Below, piece after piece: positions 24,201-34,900 of a stretch of 64,000 nucleotides of DNA (positions are counted from its first letter, which is position 1; each line of letters opens with the position of its first letter). Origin of the DNA: Ptychodera flava (taxonomy: Eukaryota > Hemichordata > Enteropneusta > Ptychoderidae). The stretch spans positions 39,202,803-39,266,802 of the forward strand of contig NC_091935.1 in assembly GCF_041260155.1 (NCBI RefSeq). Reading direction: 5' to 3'. A model generated the notes under the pieces. That model saw only the letters and a program-made list of their open reading frames with translations. It searched no databases and had not been told where the DNA came from. The position numbers and the translations under genes were made by a program.

Positions 24201-25317
24201 TAGTTACGACTTGACAGTGGCTCTGATACCAACACAATTACAAAAATGAATTTTGAGGAAAATGTCATTTTTCCCAATCTTTCGCAAAAATCCAAAATAC
24301 CGCGATCGAATCATCGTGGTAATAATGAATTCTTATTGCAAGATTCATGTCGTCAGAGAAGGTGCTTATTTCAAACAATGGGAATTCCTAGTAGCATATT
24401 TTGGTAATGTGTGATACAATTTAACAAATTGGTGTGAGGCAATCCATGGACAAAACGCAGGCTTTCTTCTCTTCTAAGGAGAAAAAATTAAGAAAGTAAA
24501 ATAAATTAGAATAGCCCGTACATTTTACAAACTTTGTTTAAGGCAGTATGCGCCTCGAAAGTGTAAGACTTAAACTTTTGCCCAACCTTCCTCAGTGGAA
24601 TTTTCAAACTATTCTCAACAAATCAAGAATAAAAATCAGGGCTCACCATACAAAGTTTGGTACTAAAGAAACAAATTACTAAAATTTACTGCAATATTTG
24701 AAATTCAAAAGGAACGCCATCCCTGTGATAACTCCATGGAGAAAAATAAAATTGTCGATTTTCGAAAACCAAAGACGGTAAAACATTTTCTTATTCCGAG
24801 AGCTTTAAAAAGAGACCCCCCACAAGTGGTACATCAGAAGAGAATTATAAAAGTTTGAGAGTCTGAATATCTATACCCGAGGCGCATTCTACCTCAACAA
24901 TAGGACTGGGAATAAGTGATTCTAGGCCATAGTTACCAAAAATGCGAGTGACTGGAGAGCTGCAACTGTGCCCCCATCAGGAATGCCTTCGAAGCTTGCT
25001 AAAAACATGAATGGCTTGAATTGACTATTCTCTTTTTTTCAGGTAACAACGGCGTCCTTTTTGAAAATGAGAACAGTGAGAGCGCTGCCTGTTTACGTTT
25101 CAATGACGTCACAAATACAGGAGCTGGTAGGATTATTTGTCCAATGAGCACTACAACAACTACAGCGACTGAGATGTCATCGAGCAGACCACCAAATGAC
25201 ATCCTCTGGATTATAATAGGGGCCGTTGCGGGCGCCGTTTTACTAGTTGTCAGCGTTTGCGTTTTGGTATGGCGACTGTACTGCAAAAAGCATTCACGAG
25301 TTCGGCGATCTCCGTGA
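21283..25317 (+). CDS. Single-pass membrane protein with two CARDB-like four-cysteine modules
   Basis: Four exons, 21283-21361, 22048-22515, 23466-23810 and 25043-25317, join with all introns in phase 1 to give 388 residues. Exon 1 is a signal peptide (VVIITNILYIWIYGV). Exon 2 and exons 3-4 each encode a beta-rich module of about 130-155 residues. Each module has an early strand-turn motif with NNG or NYG (SLSVRNNGPD; EIHNYGGQE), then a signature of four cysteines: C-x6-C-I, a third Cys about 20-30 residues on, and a final CP. A Ser/Thr-rich linker precedes a transmembrane helix at about 351-374 (WIIIGAVAGAVLLVVSVCVL), then a short basic tail (WRLYCKKHSRVRRSP) without signalling motifs. The topology is extracellular modules outside, tail inside. 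The N-x-G motif and strand pattern recall CARDB/APHP adhesion domains, but this is a remote resemblance. A paralogue lies at 40.3-51.9 kb. Ligand and function are unknown. Confidence 0.8.
21373..21693. mobile_element. TTAA-flanked MITE, copy B
   Basis: Element 21377-21689 is bounded by TTAA at 21373-21376 and 21690-21693, in the same orientation as the copy at 1.06 kb. It is inserted only about a dozen bases inside the first intron of the receptor-like gene, directly after the GTAAGTCT donor. Ends are more diverged than in copy D. Confidence 0.8.
22980..23300. mobile_element. Degenerate copy of the TTAA MITE family
   Basis: Starts with a diverged terminus (AGATGCGCCTCAAAACAG) and keeps several family phrases in order, such as the 'atcaagaacaaaaatctgg' and 'aaaatggcc' segments. 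The right end is eroded. It lies in intron 2 of the receptor-like gene. Confidence 0.5.
24538..24897. mobile_element. TTAA-flanked MITE, copy C
   Basis: Element 24542-24893, in the orientation opposite to copies A and B. The left flank is TTAA and the right flank TCAA (one change). Terminal repeats are GGCAGTATGCGCCTCG and the complement of GGTAGAATGCGCCTCG. It lies in intron 3 of the receptor-like gene. Confidence 0.85.
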
Positions 25318-25667
25318 CACAAAAAGAGAAAGAGAACTTGTTGTTTTGATAAAAATGTTAAAATATTTAAATTTAGAATATGGAGGTAAAACAAAGGCAT
25401 TGGGGCTTATAAGTATGTAAATTCTTTGTTTTGCGTCCGCGTGGGTTTTCAGTTTTCTGGGAAGAAACCACAAACGTTTATCATAACATTCACCATTAAT
25501 GGCGATATTCTGCAGCAAAACCGAGTCATGACTTTTACAATGCGACCAACTACTTCGTCACAGTCCTTTTACAACATTGAACCATATGATGACGTAAAAG
25601 GTCCCCTCTAAAAAGCCTACAGTTTCTGGAATGTGTATGTTGTATGAGAAAACTGTAAAAAAGGGCA

Positions 25668-25673
25668 AATAAA
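25668..25673 (+). terminator. Likely polyadenylation signal of the receptor-like gene
   Basis: AATAAA lies about 350 bases after the stop codon and is followed within 30 bases by T/G-rich sequence. This is the first good signal downstream of the stop. Confidence 0.45.
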
Positions 25674-25775
25674 AATGTGTTTAATGTTTTATGTTGTTTT
25701 TTACTGCTTACCAACCTACCTTCGGAATATTGACTGAACGCAAAAACAATTAACTTACTTTGGTTCAATTAGATG

Positions 25776-25892
25776 TCAAAAGTTTTCACACACCAAGAGC
25801 TTTAAAATGAACCCCCACAAGTGGTAGATCAGAAAAGAATTGTAAAAGTTAGAATTGTCTGGATGTTATCCCCGGGGTGCATTCTACCTTAA
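25776..25892. mobile_element. Truncated copy of the TTAA MITE family
   Basis: Only the right third of the family consensus remains (from 'ccaagagctttaaaatga' to GGTGCATTCTACC), ending in TTAA at 25889-25892. Confidence 0.7.
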
Positions 25893-26689
25893 ATATAGGG
25901 CACATTTAATCTTTCATTTAAGCCAGCAAAGCGAATAGTTGTGTATCGTTATGTGTTGTATCACCAAATCACCAAGTGTCGTTAAAAGCTACATGAACAA
26001 AGATGTCAAACCTAAAAATCACTTATTTCGGGTGAATGTGTCCTTTTCGTGTCTGAATCAATTTCATGGTATAACGAAATTGACAAAAATATCCTGTGTA
26101 CAATCTTTGTCGTGACAGGATGAGGCCCCCCTTACCTTTGTGGTCTGGTGGTATGTAATATCCGTAATTTGTTTTAGATCTGAGGAGGTTGATAAAACCA
26201 ATTGCTAATATAGGGTTCCTGTTGTCATCAACCCCAAGTTTTCAACTGTCAATATTGACCACTAATCTGTCACTTGACGAACCGTGTTTTGATCAAATAG
26301 CTCCCGGTCGTTGTACTGCCTGCGACCTGCGGTCGTTGTCTTATGCTTGAAAATATTTCAATATACTGATGATGTACACCTGTAATTGACAATAAATAGA
26401 AGTATTTAACAAGGGTTTGTCTGTTGTTAATTTCACGCTTGTCAATGACAATGATGTGTGGTTTTCAAAACACTTGTCACGCACAATACATTCTTTCCGG
26501 GTATCGGTTGACAGGATATACTCGACTTCGATTGCATTTTTGGCGTGTTTAGCGGAAAAAAGTAGTCTTCGAGCTGTTGTAAATTCATAGTACGATTCTA
26601 TAGTACAATTTAGTCTCACTCACAATGGCCTTTACCAAGACGTCAATAGACGGTAATTTCTTTTCGATTTTTCCGGAACCGAACGCTGT

Positions 26690-27045
26690 AAAGGTTTGTA
26701 GGAGTGGTCTTAAAATGGAATGCGCCTTGGGGACAGACATTCAGACACACAGATTTTCACAAAACTTTGCTGATGTGCTGCTTGTTAGATTTAACGTTGA
26801 AACTTGTGGAGCAAATGAAGATTTGGCGTTCTTATTCTTTGTGAAAATCGAAATGTTAATCATTGATCTTAGAGTTAAAAAAATATTGATAAATATCGGT
26901 TAATATGTAATAATTTGAATCTCCTAAACTGAAATTACCCCATTTTTAGATTATTCTAGATTGCGATAGTGAATAGTTTAAGATTACTTCAGGGAGTTTG
27001 AAAAAGTTTCAAACATTCTGTCTCGAGGCGCTTATAACTAAAACC
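26690..27045. mobile_element. Degenerate copy of the TTAA MITE family
   Basis: Left end ATGCGCCTTGGGGACAGACA and right end 'tctcgaggcgcttat' match the inverted ends of the family; the interior is strongly diverged and the TTAA flanks are lost. Confidence 0.5.
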
Positions 27046-27409
27046 CAGGAATATCACTTTCACTCGTATATGGTTTTATTTTTAGTAATGTTGGTTTAAT
27101 CAGCAAATTTAAGCTCCTTTACTTTCCTTATTTTACGATTCACTTGCTTTTATGGGTAATTTGTAATTAAAAGATCCTATTCTCTCAAATTAGTTCCAAC
27201 TTTGTTTGTTTGGTATTGTTCACGCTACTTTACACGACTTTCTTTGATACCACTTCCGTATTTGAGGACATGTCCGCTTGTTTGCACTCCAGTGAGTGGT
27301 ATAAGTGAATGACCATATGTTTCCCTCAACAAATGTATGGTCGTGGGCGCAACACGAACACCATTGCAATGTTTGCCGATCTGCAAGGAGTTATTCGGAC
27401 GACTAGGAC

Positions 27410-27758
27410 TTAAGGTAGTATGCACCTCGAAAGTGAAAGACTTAAATTTTTGCTCAAACTTTCCTCAATGAAACCTTCAACCTTTCTCTTACCAAATCAA
27501 GAATAAAAATCAGGGGGCACCGTGCAAAGTTTGGAACGAGGGAAACAAATTACCTTAAACATTTTGCGATACTTGAAATTCAAAATGGCCGCCATCCCTG
27601 TGTTAACTCTATGGAAAAAAATATTAAATTTGTGATTAAGACGGTGAAAATTTTTCTATCTCCAAGAGCTTTAAAAGAGGCCATATAAGTGGTAGATCAG
27701 AAAAGAATAGTAGAAATTTGAGACTATCCGAATGTCCCCGAGGCGCGTTCTACCTTAA
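27410..27758. mobile_element. TTAA-flanked MITE, copy D (best preserved ends)
   Basis: Element 27414-27754 has intact TTAA on both sides and terminal repeats GGTAGTATGCACCTCG and the complement of GGTAGAACGCGCCTCG. TTAA target duplications are the hallmark of piggyBac-type transposition, so the family is probably mobilised by a piggyBac-like transposase encoded elsewhere. Confidence 0.88.
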
Positions 27759-28162
27759 GTTAGAGATACTATTAGTCAGTCTATGATATTTATTTAACCA
27801 CCAGGCAAAGGTTTTATATTCAAGTTGGCTTAATTTCTTTGAGGATAAACTCACAGGGAGAGACTGTGGTTAACCGAACCCCAGTTATTGATATGTATAA
27901 ATTGTCACCACTAAACTGAAGTCCTTTAACTTTTAACCTCACTTACCGTTGTTATTGAGGAAATGCAAACGGTCTGTATTTACTCTACAAATATTTACTC
28001 AGCGGAATTTACGACCCTCGCAAAATATAGGTTACCAGCGTTTAACAGTCCTTTGTTGTAAAAATCTCTAGGGCGATTTTAGAACTGTTTACAGTAAAGA
28101 AAGCTCGAAAAAAGGGCATGTGTTACGGATATTTACAAGCGGGACAGGCAAGCAGAACAACT

Positions 28163-28405
28163 TTAAGCTTTGTTGACGTACACGGATTTTTGCTTAAAGT
28201 GACTATATAGATACATTCCCAAGGACAGAAACACGTACAAGATTAGTAGCGTCAGTATAAGGCTTATTTTAGGCATTAAACTGCGCATGCCGAGAATGAG
28301 TTGGGAAACGCATATTTGATGGTAACTGGCTATACCACAAAAAAATTCATCACCTGTTATCGAGAACTCTACCCAGGCGAACACAAGGTTTTCGTAGAAA
28401 ACTGA
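28163..28405 (-). CDS. Candidate C-terminal exon with one transmembrane helix
   Basis: An 80-codon frame follows a plausible acceptor (TTTACAG, 28406-28412) and ends in TAA. It contains one hydrophobic segment (ISLILTLLILYVFLSLGMYL) followed by a short basic tail, as expected of the last exon of a single-pass membrane protein. A possible preceding exon at about 28787-28590 (after the acceptor ACATTCAG) encodes a beta-like stretch, but its donor phase does not match. The protein family was not recognised, and it could be a chance frame. Confidence 0.3.
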   Translation of the reverse strand, partial: SVFYENLVFAWVEFSITGDEFFCGIASYHQICVSQLILGMRSLMPKISLILTLLILYVFLSLGMYLYSHFKQKSVYVNKA

Positions 28406-31311
28406 CTGTAAACTTCAACGACATGCGTATAATCTACCCTGCTCTAAATACATTAATGGAAATCACGCTGATGAAGTTGTCAAGGACCGACGAGGATACT
28501 GATACAGTGAAAGGTGACGTCACAAGAACAGGTTAACAACAACAAGAAGAAAAGCTCCTTTCAGTAGGTAAAGGCGTCAATATTTACGTAGGCAAAAACT
28601 CTATGGCTGTGCACTTATGCGGACAAAATCCATGTTGTGAGTCAGATTGTGTCTCGCTGTCCGAGATATGAACGAGTACAGAACATTGTACATGGTTCAC
28701 CGAACTCAAATTTCTCCAAAATTCTGAAGTGATTTCTTTGTAGGAGAGCGACAATACAACTTTAAATGGAGTCACTCGTATACCCACCTGAATGTTTTCA
28801 ATTAAACAATCACAACGCATAATTCCAAACCTTTTAAGTTGCGTTTGCCCTCTTTTTGGCTGGTTGGGGATTTAATCCTTGAAGGATTCGCCGGTGCTTG
28901 CTAAAAGCAGGGGTTGCGATTGAAGAAACACCGACAGGTTGAGAGCCGAAATACCTACAGTACTCACTATTTCACCGAAACACCTCTTGATGCAGCAAAG
29001 TCTAAAAACTCAGTAATTGAGATTTCATCACGTATTGCGTATTAATGCAGTCAATACGGAATGAGTGGTCAGTTCAGCCTGTCTCTACGTAATTACTAGG
29101 CTCACTGTGTTGGGCTTTGTTCAAAATAAGTTGTGGTTTCGGAGATAAGATAATGTGTATCTACGGGAATTATCTGCTAAACTACCCAGGAAAGACGCAA
29201 AGATCATAGCAACCAAGAATGACAACCATAATTTGACGGAGCGTGCGCATTTTGGTGACGACCCATACCACTGCCACTACATAAAATAGGTAAGTTGTTC
29301 CAATCTTACATCGACCATATCGGTGACTTTTAACTACCAGTTGCTGAGTCTGACTCTCAATTCTCCTTGACATTCACCTTGATACCGAAGTTGTAGTGTA
29401 ATATCGATCAGACTAGACAATTATTTTGACCTATGTGAGAAAAATAACTTTGCAAAGCGAGACCAACAAGGGATCAACGAACGAACCATGTTCAGTGGCG
29501 TTGTTTTATATACTAGATACAGTGGCCACACGCTGCAGCGTTCGTTCCCATCTCCAACCCCCTCCTGCCTGAGTAACCTTTGCCATGCTTTTCGAACATG
29601 AAGGCAGTGAAAAACGCCATATACATATTTACAGTCGTTACCTGACAAGATTTCAATGTCATTGTCGCGCTGTCATGTGATTTTTATGCAGTTTATATCG
29701 TGGGTCACGTGTTACATTTGTGGCAGTCTGATGGTAAGCCGTGAGTCTGTCAACTTGAAATATTGCTAAACTATTTGGTTATTTAGTCAAAGCTTTATGA
29801 GCGATTGCGGTGTGAGATTAATGACATTATGACCGTCTCGCAGTAAAACTCTGACTAATACTGTGAAAAACTGACCACACGCTGAAAATTGACGACAATT
29901 ATGTTGTCTGGTCTTGAATCACTATAAGTGTAAGCAGATATAGATTATTGAATGGAAAATGCTGCTGTCTGCTATGGTAAGGTAGAATATTTTTCATAAA
30001 TTTCGCACTGAATATATAAATTAAGATTTCAGAAAATTGGTCGTGTAGTGAATGATACTTAGGTGGCATTGAATTAAAAAGTCAGCTATTACATGTGTTT
30101 AGCACAGGTACCCTAACCCTCGACGGACGATAGACTCAAACTTTCTCTAACCGGGCGGTGTTTATAAGTACACTTCGTTTGGAAGGAAGGAATAGGGTAT
30201 ACTACTGTCGACTTATGTTTAGTAATAGTAGGTATATAACCATGTCAAATTGAGACTGTCGAAAATTAGTACAATTTGAGCGGTGAGAAGCCAGACCGAA
30301 TGATTTAAAAAAACACAATCACGGCTCTGGAAGACAAACCCGGAGATGAATGAAAACGTCTTTGATGTTCAACGACTTGAATTGAGAATCGAGCAGCACA
30401 AATACACCGGAGATCTCGTTCTTTAAACTAGAATAGCATTGCCAGTTTTCGAAAGCAAATGGCGTCCAATCTTTAAAAATCAATTTTCATCGTCGCTACC
30501 AACGGCATCGTTGTTAAATAGTCTCCTTCAAATCATGAACATCAGCAAAGCATACCGCAAGTTGAAAAATACAATGCCCAAATGATACTCGTTACCGTGT
30601 TGTTCTGTACACATCGTTCGGTGTGATCCTTCCACTAAATCCACTGAAAAAGCTCCCAATATTTGACATCATTGTCACTTAACTGAATGTTGACATATAT
30701 CTTCTATGTGAATATAAAAATATAACAACCTTAACTCACTTCGTCCAAACGTTAATTCAAGGTTCACCACCCCTCCAGGTTAGAAAAAAACACGAATCGT
30801 ACAATGTTACAGGGCGGGGTCAGTCTCGGGTTAATCCCGGTGACATTGTCAGTCTTGGCAAACGCTCGGAGTACTACTGCTTCATGACTTCGGACAGTAT
30901 TTGTCTTGAGTGGAAGCACAGGACTTGAAGAGACGCTGATGTGAATGGGAAGTGATCGGTTCTTGCGAAGACTTTGAGGGTGGAGGAGGTCACCGCAAGG
31001 TTTCCAGGTTACTGAATATAAGGCCATGAGAACCAAGGATTTAAAACGCATTTTAGAACCCAGATCAAAATTCCATGTGCCGATTTATACTAGCTCAGCA
31101 TTGAAATTACTACAATTTAACGGCAATGTGACTAAATGTTGTGTATTTCTAACTCCCTTTGAGTCAGATATCAAATTACGTGATACTCAACATCTTAGCC
31201 TGTGTTAAATTAAAGAAATAGAATAGCAGGCTACCACTGAGGTTACAACTAACTAACAAGCACTGCCAGCTATCAGCAGAAGTTTAGTCACGATGGCATG
31301 AACAACTACAT

Positions 31312-31486
31312 ACCGTAACTTGATATCTAGCTTTTCTGGCTTGATTGGTTTGAATATTACAGTGTCATTAAATCCCACGAGAGAAGCACGTAACAAACAG
31401 AGAAAATTGACAGAAGCAAGTCGGTCACGTAATAGTGCATGATCTGCTTTTGTCAAAATTATCATGCCATTTTGATATTTTTCCAT
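31312..31486 (-). CDS. Candidate first exon, unrecognised
   Basis: A frame from the Met at 31486 runs 58 codons to a good donor (CG followed by GTATGTAG). The product is mixed polar/hydrophobic without a recognisable motif. No partner exon in phase 2 was found, so this is a weak call. Confidence 0.2.
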
Positions 31487-32822
31487 CGTCTATAGCATTG
31501 CTATGGTGTACCGGAGATCACTGAACAAACATTGTCCAACGAATGACTGACCTTCTTGCCAAATATTGTCATCGAAACCTAAAGACAAAATGTGTCAAAA
31601 ACTTGTATTTTATGTTATCATTGAACACACGAAACTGTGATGTTTTTTGACCATCTCGAATCGCCCAAACTAACCCTGTTTGTCACCGGACACTTCTAAC
31701 CTGTATGCTTTTTATCATGGACATAAAAGCATTTCAAATGCCATACAGAGTGGGACAAAACGTGAGCTTACAGTGCACGGATAGGGCCAGAGATATTTGA
31801 ATATCTCATGGCTGAAACCTTTTACACAACAATTGCCCTGTGTAATAAAGTCAGCTTATGATCACATTGATAATTCAATGCATTGGCCATAGATCAACCT
31901 TACACGGTCTCTGATACGATTAGCTGTATTACAGTATTTGACGTGGTTGCCAAAGCAGAAGGGAGGAGTTGCCTGTTTCGTTTGTCTGTCCTATATAAAA
32001 GGATCGTTGTTCGCCACTTAAAAACGAGGGTTTGAAGTCTTGATTTGCAATTATTGCGTGCGTCGGTAGAGAATGTCAACGTCTGATGTGAGACATCCTT
32101 TAAAGATCCAAGCAAACGTGACTACATGGATTTCTATTTTCTTGTTATTTTTTCAGTGTTCAACTATAGGTTTTGTGCTTTAAATACCTAAGAGTAATAT
32201 TTAGCGGTCGAGAAAGAAAGTTCTCTTTGCAAGTAAATTTGACTCACTGAATAAGATTTAATGTGAAAGGTAGTGAATACCAGAAATACGCTAAAATGTA
32301 CTTCTTGCGTTAAGAATGGTACTAACCGGTGAGGATTATGTAGGAATATTTTCCGCCCTTTTAAATAAAGCATGCCCTCAAAAATTATAAGATTTCTTAC
32401 CATCTGCGTTCAAAAATGCCATGATTCAAAGTATGGTTTTCACATTACCCTAAATACTGCACAGTTGCAGCTCTTCAAACGTCGATCGAGTTTTTCGCCA
32501 AAACTGGACCTGAGCAATTCTCAGCCAAACTGATATCAGTCATCCTCAAAACAAAATTTTAGCATGTCTGACTGACTTGTTCAATTGAAGTGACATGATT
32601 TGGTATAGGAACTTTGGCAAAACAACGCACGGTATATGGACGAACGTTGAAACAGTTTTAATACATGCGTCAATATGACTTTCTGAATTCTGCTTATATA
32701 TTAATTGCCACCTCATGTTGATTGTCTGAAAATTGCAATATCCCGATCGACGTTTGAAGGGCTGCAACTGTGCAGTATTTAGAGTGTGGATATTTCGTGT
32801 GTTGACAGAAGCATTTGTGTCA

Positions 32823-33389
32823 TGTTATGTAGGTCATTTCCCCCCACACTCATCATGACCTGAGTTCAATTAGTCTAGAACATTCTCAAGGTCACTGCCC
32901 TTAATGACCTCACAACCTTGAATTCAATTAGTCATGTTTGGAATGTTCTGGAAAGTTGATTAGTTGTGTAAGAGAGATAATTTTAGAACAGTAATTAGCA
33001 TGTCAATAAAAGTTCTAGATTGTTCTTATATGCCTTTATAAAAGGGACGAGCTCAGCTTCCAGTCAGACTTTTGGGATTGTGTCTCTTGTGTGTTACTAA
33101 ACTCCAGCAGTAGTCATTCTCAAGACTTTTCAAGACCTTCACTGCCAACGCTGGATTTATACTGTGGACTTTGTGCAGCTTCAAGCCTGCAAGGACTGTT
33201 CATTCATCCAACTGACTGTTACAACTCTGAGACTGGAGCTTTGCCGTCCCAGCTGAGATAAGTAGTCTGTACACTTTTAAAGCTTGTACTCTATCCCTGA
33301 CTTAGCAATTAGTTTTATTTTCGTAATAAATTTTGTTTAAACGTTAACTGCTGAGTTCACCCTTTTGTTCGTTTTCTCTGCACGTAACA
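32823..33389 (+). repeat. 5' LTR, 567 bp
   Basis: Begins TGTTATGTAGG and ends CACGTAACA (TG...CA). It differs from the 3' LTR by only a few changes, mostly single-base indels in short runs, so insertion was recent. It contains a TATA box (TATAAAAGG near 33037) and AATAAA near its end, marking promoter and polyadenylation functions. Confidence 0.95.
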
Positions 33390-33392
33390 AAT

Positions 33393-33410
33393 TGGGGGCT
33401 CGTCCGGGAG
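33393..33410 (+). other. Primer-binding site, matches tRNA-Pro
   Basis: TGGGGGCTCGTCCGGGAG starts three bases after the 5' LTR. It equals the classical tRNA-Pro primer-binding sequence known from gammaretroviruses at 17 of 18 positions. This would be complementary to the 3' end of a host proline tRNA. Confidence 0.85.
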
Positions 33411-33491
33411 ACGAACATTTTGAGCCGTTTGACAACATTTTGCCTACCTTTTCAAAACTACTTTACACTGTGAACTCAGCGAAATTCAATC

Positions 33492-34900
33492 ATGGCGGAA
33501 TTCAAGCCAGACGAATTTATGGATGACCTCGATCAGGACACATTTAATTCCCTCAGAAAAGACAACCTCATAGCACTGGCAAATTTCCTTAAAGTAGATG
33601 TCAAAAGATCTATGCGCAAGCGGGAAATACAGTTCAAGATTGCAAAACATTTAGTTAATTCTGGCCATTTTGAGGAGTCTGCCTTAAAAGATTATGAGCC
33701 TGAGTCTTCCTTCGAACTCAAAAAATTAGAATTAGAAATACAGGCAGATTTGGAGCTTAAGAAATTGGAATTAGAAAAGGAAATGAAAGAAAAAGAATTG
33801 CAAATGGAAGAAAGACAGAAAGAAAAAGAAAGGCAGGAAAGATTAGAAATGGAAGAAAGACAGAGAGAAAAAGAATTGCGATTAGAAGAACAGCGATTAC
33901 AGGTAGAAATAAAACGTTTAGAGCTTGGACAGTCAGGAAAATTCTTCCTTCAGACAAGTTTGACATCACTAAGCATTTCAGGTTAGTTCCCCCTTTCCAA
34001 GAAAAGGATGTTGACAAATATTTTCTCCATTTTGAGAAAATTGCTCAGAGTCTGAATTGGCCTAAGGAGTCCTGGTCTATGCTTTTGCAGAGTGCTTTGG
34101 TGGGTAAAGCCAGAGAAATTTACATTCAGTTGTCAGTAGAGCAGGCTTCAAATTATGATTCTGTGAAGGAATTAATTCTCAAGGGTTATGAGTTGGTGCC
34201 TGAAGCGTACCGTCAGAAATTTAGGGATTGTGAGAAGGCGAAAGATCAAACTTATGTTGAATTTGCTCGAACAAAAGAACAACTGTTTGATCGCTGGTGT
34301 TCTTCTGAAAAGGTCAGTCAGAATTATGACAAATTACGACAACTTGTTTTGATTGAGGAATTTAAAAGGTGCATCCGGAGTGACATCAAGACGTTTATCA
34401 ATGAACAAAGGCAGATACATTGGAGGTTGCTGCACGTTTGGCCGATGATTATTCGTTGACCCACAAATCTTCATTTCTCAGCAAACCATCCCAGTCCTTT
34501 TCATACAGAAACAATGCAGGTAAATTTAACTCGTCCTTTTCATCCAAGAATTTTTCAAAGGAGAGTAGAAAATCAAATGACAACAGTTCACAGAGTTCAA
34601 GTAACACTCCCACATCATCAGATCCCAAGTCTCAAACTCCTTCTGACAAACAGTTCGGTACACTTTCTTGTAATTATTGTAAGAAAGACGGCCATTTAAT
34701 GTCAGAGTGTTTCAAATTGAAAAGAAAACGTGAAGGTCAAAGTGGTCAAAGTGGATCTAAGCCAACCGGCTTTATTTCTTCATCAACTCAATTAGAGTCT
34801 AATAATGTGTGCAACACATTTTCTGAGGTTAAACCCCTCTTATCCCCAATTAATGAGGTCAAGGTCAATTCTTCTCAAGATAGCATTATGGGTATTTTCG
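33492..34900 (+). pseudogene. Retrotransposon gag (frameshifted), with SCAN-like capsid region and CCHC knuckle
   Basis: Starts MAEFKPDEF at 33492. The first ~60 residues resemble a SAP-like helical pair, followed by a long Glu/Lys/Arg-rich coiled coil (33700-33930). A one-base frameshift near 33950 moves the capsid region to another frame (34000-34430). This region contains FEKIAQSLNWPKESW, YELVPEAYRQKFR and LRQLVLIEEFKR, a pattern matching the SCAN domain, which is known to derive from Gmr1-like gag. A second shift near 34420 leads to a Ser-rich stretch and a CCHC zinc knuckle (CNYCKKDGHLMSEC, about 34669-34713). The gene is therefore split into three frames. Confidence 0.88.

Larger units (their letters stand above)
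25893..32822. other. Gene-poor 6.9-kb stretch with MITE copies and weak exon candidates
   Basis: Apart from the MITE copies at 26.7 and 27.4 kb and the candidate exons on the minus strand listed separately, no gene was recognised. Several frames of 60-95 codons occur (for example 26341-26619 and 30764-31051, minus), but none has a set of splice sites in matching phase. Confidence 0.5.

Noticed and set aside
26341..26619. 92-codon frame on the minus strand with an extracellular-looking composition
   Set aside because: No donor or acceptor in consistent phase and no partner exon; part overlaps sequence without coding bias.
28465..28500. CTGATGA followed by GACGAGG, suggestive of a hammerhead ribozyme core
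   Set aside because: The required GAAA-containing strand and the flanking stems are absent.
30764..31208. Frames of 95 (minus) and 60 (plus) codons
   Set aside because: They overlap on opposite strands, and splice sites around the minus-strand frame are not in phases compatible with the neighbouring candidates.
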